A stretch of 64,000 nucleotides of DNA from Actinospineispora acaciae DSM 45401 (GTDB taxonomy: Bacteria > Actinomycetota > Actinomycetes > Mycobacteriales > Pseudonocardiaceae): assembly GCF_000620785.1 (NCBI RefSeq), contig NZ_JIAI01000010.1, positions 62,001 to 126,000 on the forward strand. The letters run 5' to 3'. This document shows positions 59,893 to 64,000 of the stretch, in pieces. The notes under the pieces were generated by a model. The model did no database searches. It saw only the letters and a program-made list of their open reading frames with translations, and was not told the DNA's origin. The position numbers and the translations under genes are program-made. Position 1 is the stretch's first letter; each line of letters starts with the position of its first letter.

Positions 59893-59991
59893 GCGCGGTT
59901 CTCCTTGGTGTAGCGGGCGCGGTGAGATCTTTCCGCGAGTCTGCCAGCGAACCGAGGGGTTGCTTCGGTTCCGGTGCGGGTGGAGACAGGT

Positions 59992-59997
59992 TACTCT
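59992..59997 (+). promoter_or_regulatory. -10 element TACTCT, leaderless
   Basis: TACTCT is followed by 7 bases and the GTG at 60005. No ribosome site is seen. Confidence 0.45.
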
Positions 59998-60004
59998 TCG
60001 GTAG

Positions 60005-60454
60005 GTGGACTTTCTCGGGCTCGTCGACCGGAACTGGCCGCTGCTGCGCCACGTCGCCGCCGCGCACGTCACCGCCTATCGGGCCAGCAACGGGCTGATC
60101 GGCCACCGGTTCTTCCCCGGCACGCCGCCGATGCTGCTGTTGGAGCACGTCGGCGCCCGTTCGGGGATCCACCGGACGACACCGCTGGTCTATTTCAGGG
60201 ACGGCGACGACATCGTGATCGTCGCGTCCAAGGGCGGCTACCCGAACCATCCCGCCTGGTACCACAACCTGCGCGCGAACCCGGACACGGTGATCCAGGT
60301 GGCCGGCGAGCGCAGGCGGGTGCGGGCCGGGGTGGCCGACGACGCCGAGCACGAGCGGCTCTGGCCGATGGCGGTGCGCACCTACTCGGGCTATCGGACG
60401 TACCAGCGCCGCACCGGCAGGAAGATCCCACTGGTGATACTGCGCCGCATATAA
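60005..60454 (+). CDS. Deazaflavin (F420)-dependent nitroreductase family protein
   Basis: A 149-residue split-barrel protein of the Ddn family: LLLEHVGARSGIHRTTPLVYFRDGDDIVIVASKGGYPNHPAWYHNLRANPDTVIQVAGERRRVRA, and an end with YQRRTGRKIPLVILRR. Members bind F420 and reduce quinones, coumarins or nitro compounds. The natural substrate is unknown. Confidence 0.9.
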   Translation: MDFLGLVDRNWPLLRHVAAAHVTAYRASNGLIGHRFFPGTPPMLLLEHVGARSGIHRTTPLVYFRDGDDIVIVASKGGYPNHPAWYHNLRANPDTVIQVAGERRRVRAGVADDAEHERLWPMAVRTYSGYRTYQRRTGRKIPLVILRRI

Positions 60455-60601
60455 CACAGGTATAACAGAGAGGTGCAACACCTCCCTCACGGCCGTCGCG
60501 CCATGCCGTACGCCATCCTGTCCGCCGTGTTGGCCGATTCCGATCACGTCCGCCGCCGTTCGGCCCGCCCGCTGACGCCGACGATCTGAGCGCGGCGTCC
60601 G

Positions 60602-61216
60602 ATGGTGTTGCTGGTGCTCGACCTGCTCGGGGTCGCCGTCTTCGCGCTTGCCGGGGCGCTGGCCGCGATCCGCGCCCGGCTGGACGTGTTCGGCGTGGTG
60701 GTGCTCGGCATCATCACCGCGCTGGGCGGCGGTGTGATCAGGGACGTGCTGCTCGGCATCACGCCGCCCACCACGCTGCGCCAGTGGCAGTACCTGGCGG
60801 TCGCGTCGGTAGTCTCGGCGGCGGCCTGCGTGCCCAGGGCGACGGTGCCGGCGCGGTCCCGGCTGCGCAAGGCAATTTTGGTGGCCGACGCCTTCGGGCT
60901 GGCCCTGTTCGTCACCACCGGCACCGCCGCCGCGCTGGCCGTCGGGGCGCCGCCGGTGGCTGCCTGCCTGGTCGGAGTGATCTCCGGGATCGGCGGCGGG
61001 GTGACCAGGGACGTGCTGCTGCGGGAGATCCCGCTGGTGCTGCACCGGGACATCTACGCGCTTCCCGCCGTGGCCGGCGCGGTACTGGTGACCAGCGGCA
61101 ACGCCCTCGGATGGCCCAGCACCCCGGTGCTGGTCGCGGCCGCCGCACTGATCGCCTCGGTGCGGCTGCTGGCGATCTGGCGGGAGTGGGACGCGCCGCG
61201 CCCCCGACGGCGATAA
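60602..61216 (+). CDS. TRIC-type (UPF0126) cation channel
   Basis: A 204-residue protein with two repeats of three membrane helices, each with a Gly-rich GGGVIRDVLLG / GGGVTRDVLLR motif, plus a seventh helix. This is the trimeric intracellular cation channel fold, probably passing K+. No ribosome site is obvious upstream of ATG 60602. Confidence 0.9.
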   Translation: MVLLVLDLLGVAVFALAGALAAIRARLDVFGVVVLGIITALGGGVIRDVLLGITPPTTLRQWQYLAVASVVSAAACVPRATVPARSRLRKAILVADAFGLALFVTTGTAAALAVGAPPVAACLVGVISGIGGGVTRDVLLREIPLVLHRDIYALPAVAGAVLVTSGNALGWPSTPVLVAAAALIASVRLLAIWREWDAPRPRRR

Positions 61217-61527
61217 TCGAGTTGTGCTCAAGGCTCAACCTGCGCCGTTCGGACCCCGAAATCGACCGTTCGGCGCAAGATCCAACCGTTTGTCGCGGGG
61301 CTTCGGGGCACTGAAACGCCGTTCCTCGGAAAAAACCGGCGTAACCAGCGACGACACGCCGAGGACCCCCTTGGTGTGACGTTGCCCTCCTTCGTAAGCT
61401 TCCGCCACAACATCACGATCTGATCTCGCCACCTGGATCAGGGCCGGACTCCCCACCGGCCCACCGGACCCCCGACCGGGATGTCCGGGTGGCAGGATCG
61501 CCGGTCGCGGAAAGGCAGACAACTTAC
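61217..61527 (+). other. 311-bp leader region before the lytic transglycosylase
   Basis: No gene is visible. TGCGCCG (61241-61247) can pair with CGGCGCA (61271-61277), and CCGTTCGG occurs twice (about 61245 and 61266). The region is long for this genome and includes an AT-rich run GGAAAAAACCGG. Cell-wall hydrolase genes in actinobacteria often have a c-di-AMP riboswitch (ydaO type) here, but its hallmark sequences were not found. AAAGG lies about 12 nt before the GTG. Confidence 0.45.
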
Positions 61528-62457
61528 GTGGCTCGTCACCGCTCCCCAGGCGGCCGCGGCACGGTTTCGGCGTACTTGCCGGAACCTGGCGCGGACCGCG
61601 GGCACCATCACGGTGCCGCTGACGCCTCTGGCGGCTCGTCGTCCCAGACGACGGCCCTGATCTCCTCCGCTCCGAACGCTGCCCCTCGCCGCAGCTCCCA
61701 CCGCAGGATCGCCAAGCCGGCGGTCAGCGGCCACACGGTGGTCAGCGCCACCGCCGCCCTCGGCGCCGTGGTCACCGGCGGCTTCATGGCCGTCGACCCG
61801 ACGCCGACCAGTCTCACCGCGGACGCCGCCGACGCGATGACCCCGGTGACACCCTCGACCACCTCGACGACCAACCTCGCCGCCGCCACCCAGCCGCTGC
61901 ACGTGCAGCCGGTCAGCTCCGGCCATCAGCTGAGCCAGCTGGAGTCGGTCACCGCCGCCGCCGAGCGGCTGCCGGTGGCCGTGCCCGGCGACCGGGTCAG
62001 CTCCGTGGACCGCCGTGACGTGGAGGCCCTGCACAAGGGCGAGAAGCTGGCCGCCGAGGCCGCCGCCGCGCACGCCGCCGCCATGAAGGAGGTCAGCGTG
62101 CTGGCCGGGGGCGGCGACCTGGACGACTGGATCGCCGTCGCGCTGAACAAGCTGAACCTGGACCAGTCGCTGGCCACCGGGCTCAAGAAGATCATCATGA
62201 AGGAGTCCCGGGGCAACCCGAGGGCGATCAACCTCACCGACAGCAACGCGCTGGCCGGCCGCCCGTCCCAGGGCCTCATGCAGGTCATCCCGACTACCTA
62301 CCGGCACTACGTGCTGCCCGAGCTGCGCAACCGCCCGATCACCGACCCGGTCGCCAACATCACCGCCGGCGTCCGCTACATGCTGGCCAACTACGGCGTC
62401 GGCACCCTGCGCGCCGGCGGCCGCACCTCCTCCAGCGGCGGCTACATCGGCTACTGA
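61528..62457 (+). CDS. Secreted lytic transglycosylase (SLT domain)
   Basis: A 309-residue protein with a long N-terminal region and a membrane/signal segment (TVVSATAALGAVVTGGFMAVDPTPTSLTADAADA). An Ala-rich spacer leads to a C-terminal SLT domain (WIAVALNKLNLDQSLATGLKKIIMKESRGNPRAINLTDSNALAGRPSQGLMQVIPTTYRHY). The catalytic Glu is in KESRGNP. It should cut peptidoglycan glycan chains. The GTG at 61528 is preferred over the ATG at 61489. A hairpin follows at 62481-62509. Confidence 0.85.
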   Translation: MARHRSPGGRGTVSAYLPEPGADRGHHHGAADASGGSSSQTTALISSAPNAAPRRSSHRRIAKPAVSGHTVVSATAALGAVVTGGFMAVDPTPTSLTADAADAMTPVTPSTTSTTNLAAATQPLHVQPVSSGHQLSQLESVTAAAERLPVAVPGDRVSSVDRRDVEALHKGEKLAAEAAAAHAAAMKEVSVLAGGGDLDDWIAVALNKLNLDQSLATGLKKIIMKESRGNPRAINLTDSNALAGRPSQGLMQVIPTTYRHYVLPELRNRPITDPVANITAGVRYMLANYGVGTLRAGGRTSSSGGYIGY

Positions 62458-62480
62458 CGGCCGCCACCAGGATCCTCCCG

Positions 62481-62509
62481 CCGCCCCGGACCGAAACGGT
62501 CCGGGGCGG
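62481..62509 (+). terminator. 13-bp perfect GC hairpin after the transglycosylase gene
   Basis: CCGCCCCGGACCG (62481-62493) and its perfect reverse complement (62497-62509) flank an AAA loop, 24 bp after the stop. There is no clear U-tract, as is common for actinobacterial terminators. Confidence 0.7.
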
Positions 62510-62644
62510 TTCGCTGTCCGGCGCCTGCTGTTCACTTCCAACCCGTCCGTCGGCCAATCGTTTGACGCCCAACTTTTGACGTTCCTGCCTTTCCGCCGGA
62601 GACTGGTGGCCTGCTGCTGTCCACAGGTCGGAAGGAGCTCCGCG

Positions 62645-63793
62645 GTGCGGCGGGATCTCTACGAGGCGGACCACGAGGCATTCGGCGCCGCGGTACGGGC
62701 GTTTCTGGACCGCGAGGTGGTCGGACACCTCGACGAGTGGGACGCGGCCGGGATCGTGCCGCGCGAGCTGTTCACCACGGCGGGCAAGGCGGGCTTCCTC
62801 GGCATGGCCATCCCCGAGGAGTACGGCGGCGGCGGGGTGGACGACTTCCGGTTCAACGCCGTGCTCGGCGAGGAGCTGGTCCGAGCCGGCGCGGGCGCGG
62901 CCGGTCTGGGCGTCACCCTGCACAACGACATAGCGCTGCCGTACTTCCTGCGCTACGCCACCGAGGAGCAGAGCCGGCGCTGGCTGCCCGGCATCGCCGG
63001 CGGCGAGCTGGTCACCGCGATCGCGATGACCGAGCCCGGCATCGGCTCCGACCTGGCCTCGATGTCCACCACCGCGGTGCGGGACGGCGAGCACTACGTC
63101 GTCAACGGCGCCAAGACGTTCATCACCAACGGCATCAACGCCGACCTGGTGATCACCGCCGTGAAGACCGACCCGTCCCAGCGGCACGCCGGGATGAGCC
63201 TGCTGGTGCTGGAGCGCGGCATGCCCGGTTTCGAGCGCGGGCGCAACCTGGACAAGCTCGGCCAGCACGCGCAGGACACCGCCGAGCTGTCGTTCGCCGA
63301 CGTGCGGGTGCCGGTGGCCAACCTGCTCGGCGAGGAGGGCCAGGGCTTCCGCCAACTGGTGGCGAACCTGCCCCAGGAGCGGCTGTCCATCGCGCTGTCC
63401 GCGGTGGCGTCGGCGGCCGTCGGGCTGGAGCAGACGCTGGAGTACGTGAAGGCCCGGCGCGCGTTCGGGCAGCCGATCGGCTCGTTCCAGAACAGCAGGT
63501 TCGTGCTCGCCGAGATCGCCACCGAGGTGGACATCGCGCAGGCCTACGTGGACCGCTGCATCCGCGCGCTGAACACCGGCGAGCTGTCCGCGGAGGACGC
63601 GGCCAAGGCGAAGTGGTGGTGCACCGAGCTGCAGGGCCGGGCGCTGGACAGGTGCCTGCAGCTGCACGGCGGGTACGGGTACATGACCGAGTACCCGATC
63701 GCGCGCGCCTACGCCGACGCCCGCGTGACCAGGATCTACGGTGGCACCACGGAGATCATGAAGGAGCTGGTCGGCCGCTCGCTGGGGCTGTAG
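62645..63793 (+). CDS. Acyl-CoA dehydrogenase, long-chain type
   Basis: A 382-residue acyl-CoA dehydrogenase. IAMTEPGIGSDLASM and FITNGINADLVITAVKTD are the flavin-side motifs. The C-terminal end reads IYGGTTEIMKELVGRSLG, so the usual IYEG glutamate is Gly. The catalytic base is expected in the G-helix, Glu262 (AAVGLEQTLEYVKARRAFGQPIG), as in LCAD and isovaleryl-CoA dehydrogenases. The GTG has AGGAG about 9 nt upstream. Downstream palindromes suggest it is a single-gene unit. Confidence 0.93.
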   Translation: MRRDLYEADHEAFGAAVRAFLDREVVGHLDEWDAAGIVPRELFTTAGKAGFLGMAIPEEYGGGGVDDFRFNAVLGEELVRAGAGAAGLGVTLHNDIALPYFLRYATEEQSRRWLPGIAGGELVTAIAMTEPGIGSDLASMSTTAVRDGEHYVVNGAKTFITNGINADLVITAVKTDPSQRHAGMSLLVLERGMPGFERGRNLDKLGQHAQDTAELSFADVRVPVANLLGEEGQGFRQLVANLPQERLSIALSAVASAAVGLEQTLEYVKARRAFGQPIGSFQNSRFVLAEIATEVDIAQAYVDRCIRALNTGELSAEDAAKAKWWCTELQGRALDRCLQLHGGYGYMTEYPIARAYADARVTRIYGGTTEIMKELVGRSLGL

Positions 63794-63850
63794 GGCCGGG
63801 TTCGCGGCGACGGCGACCACCCGCACGAGCCGGCACCGTTTCCATGGTCA

Positions 63851-63905
63851 TCAGGCCGTTACGGTTGTTTGGCGCGTGTTATAGCAACCGTGAGTGCCTG
63901 ATGAT
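63851..63905. terminator. Imperfect inverted repeat after the acyl-CoA dehydrogenase gene
   Basis: CATCAGGC and ACGGTTG (63851-63858, 63863-63869) can pair with CAACCGT and GCCTGATG (63887-63893, 63898-63905), with a 4-base internal mismatch and a 17-nt loop. ATAGCAAC and CCGTGAGTG inside it also occur in the palindromes at 487 and 58971, so it may be a decayed relative. Confidence 0.5.
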
Positions 63906-63915
63906 GTTGATTCGG

Positions 63916-63942
63916 ACTAGACCGACGGTCGGTCTAGTCCCG
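63916..63942. promoter_or_regulatory. 27-bp palindrome, putative TetR-type operator
   Basis: GGACTAGACCGA (63916-63927) and its perfect reverse complement (63931-63942) flank CGG. The core GACCGACGGTCGGTC is the kind of site bound by TetR-family regulators. No gene start is visible before the window ends, so the regulated gene probably lies just to the right. Confidence 0.65.
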
Positions 63943-64000
63943 TTCGGCGGCGCGGGGAGGCACGGACGCCGGCGGAAGGTACGGACCGGGACGGGGTACG

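Noticed and set aside
61217..61527. Possible c-di-AMP (ydaO) riboswitch before the lytic transglycosylase
   Set aside because: The context is right, but the conserved core sequences of the class were not found. Only short repeats and one 7-bp stem are present.

Overview
The window is high-GC DNA from a filamentous actinomycete, most likely a member of the Pseudonocardiales. The reasons are very high GC with strong third-position bias, many GTG starts and 1- or 4-base stop/start overlaps, an SsgA-like protein, a conservon (cvn) operon, EspG/PPE-type ESX-associated genes, a DUF5753 regulator, and gene order recalled from Mycobacterium tuberculosis Rv3274c-Rv3308. No rRNA, tRNA, CRISPR array, transposase or phage gene was found.

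A conserved backbone runs through the first 51 kb: fadE25 (600-1757), purE-purK (2940-4660), a GtrA protein (4748), a PH-domain protein (14051), birA (15539), accD5-accE5 (16383-18268), maf-sseA-sufE (25100-27076), accA3 (33080), glpD-lpdA (38647-41846), a gamma-glutamylcyclotransferase-like protein (41906), an amidohydrolase (43461) and deoD-pmmB (48556-50954). Together these give IMP synthesis at the AIR carboxylation step, the biotin-dependent acyl-CoA carboxylase with its biotin ligase, glycerol-3-phosphate oxidation and purine/sugar-phosphate salvage.

Accessory blocks sit between the backbone genes: hisN-maoC, a ferric-reductase/ferredoxin-reductase fusion and a large SF1 helicase (5.2-12.8 kb); VapBC, DoxX with a cysteine-bearing ArsR-like regulator, duplicated small membrane proteins and the conservon (18.3-24.8 kb); a frameshifted NACHT ATPase (27.6-29.6 kb); a three-gene operon of a TIGR04222-type membrane protein with a Cys/Gly-only tail, a DUF692/MNIO enzyme and a small partner protein (30.7-33.0 kb); a PE-like/PPE-like/EspG triad and a lipase (35.0-38.6 kb); a DUF559 gene framed by inverted 43-bp repeats (42.4-43.4 kb); and a stand-alone acyl-CoA mutase with a Ser/Thr kinase (45.0-48.6 kb). 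From 51 to 64 kb lie MarR/SDR, IclR, aldo/keto reductase, PhoD-like phosphatase, mycothiol-type DinB enzyme, SsgA-like protein, acyl-CoA ligase, hydrolase, F420-type nitroreductase, TRIC channel, lytic transglycosylase and a second acyl-CoA dehydrogenase.

The best candidate for an undescribed system is the 30686-32957 operon, which looks like a membrane-tethered RiPP-like precursor with an MNIO modifying enzyme and partner. Non-coding signals also stand out: a 22-bp-period GACTCG repeat family at three places, a perfect-palindrome family at 487-552 and 58961-59016, a possible branched RNA at 1925-2060, a 28-bp perfect MarR-type palindrome at 51517-51544, and a TetR-type palindrome at the right edge.
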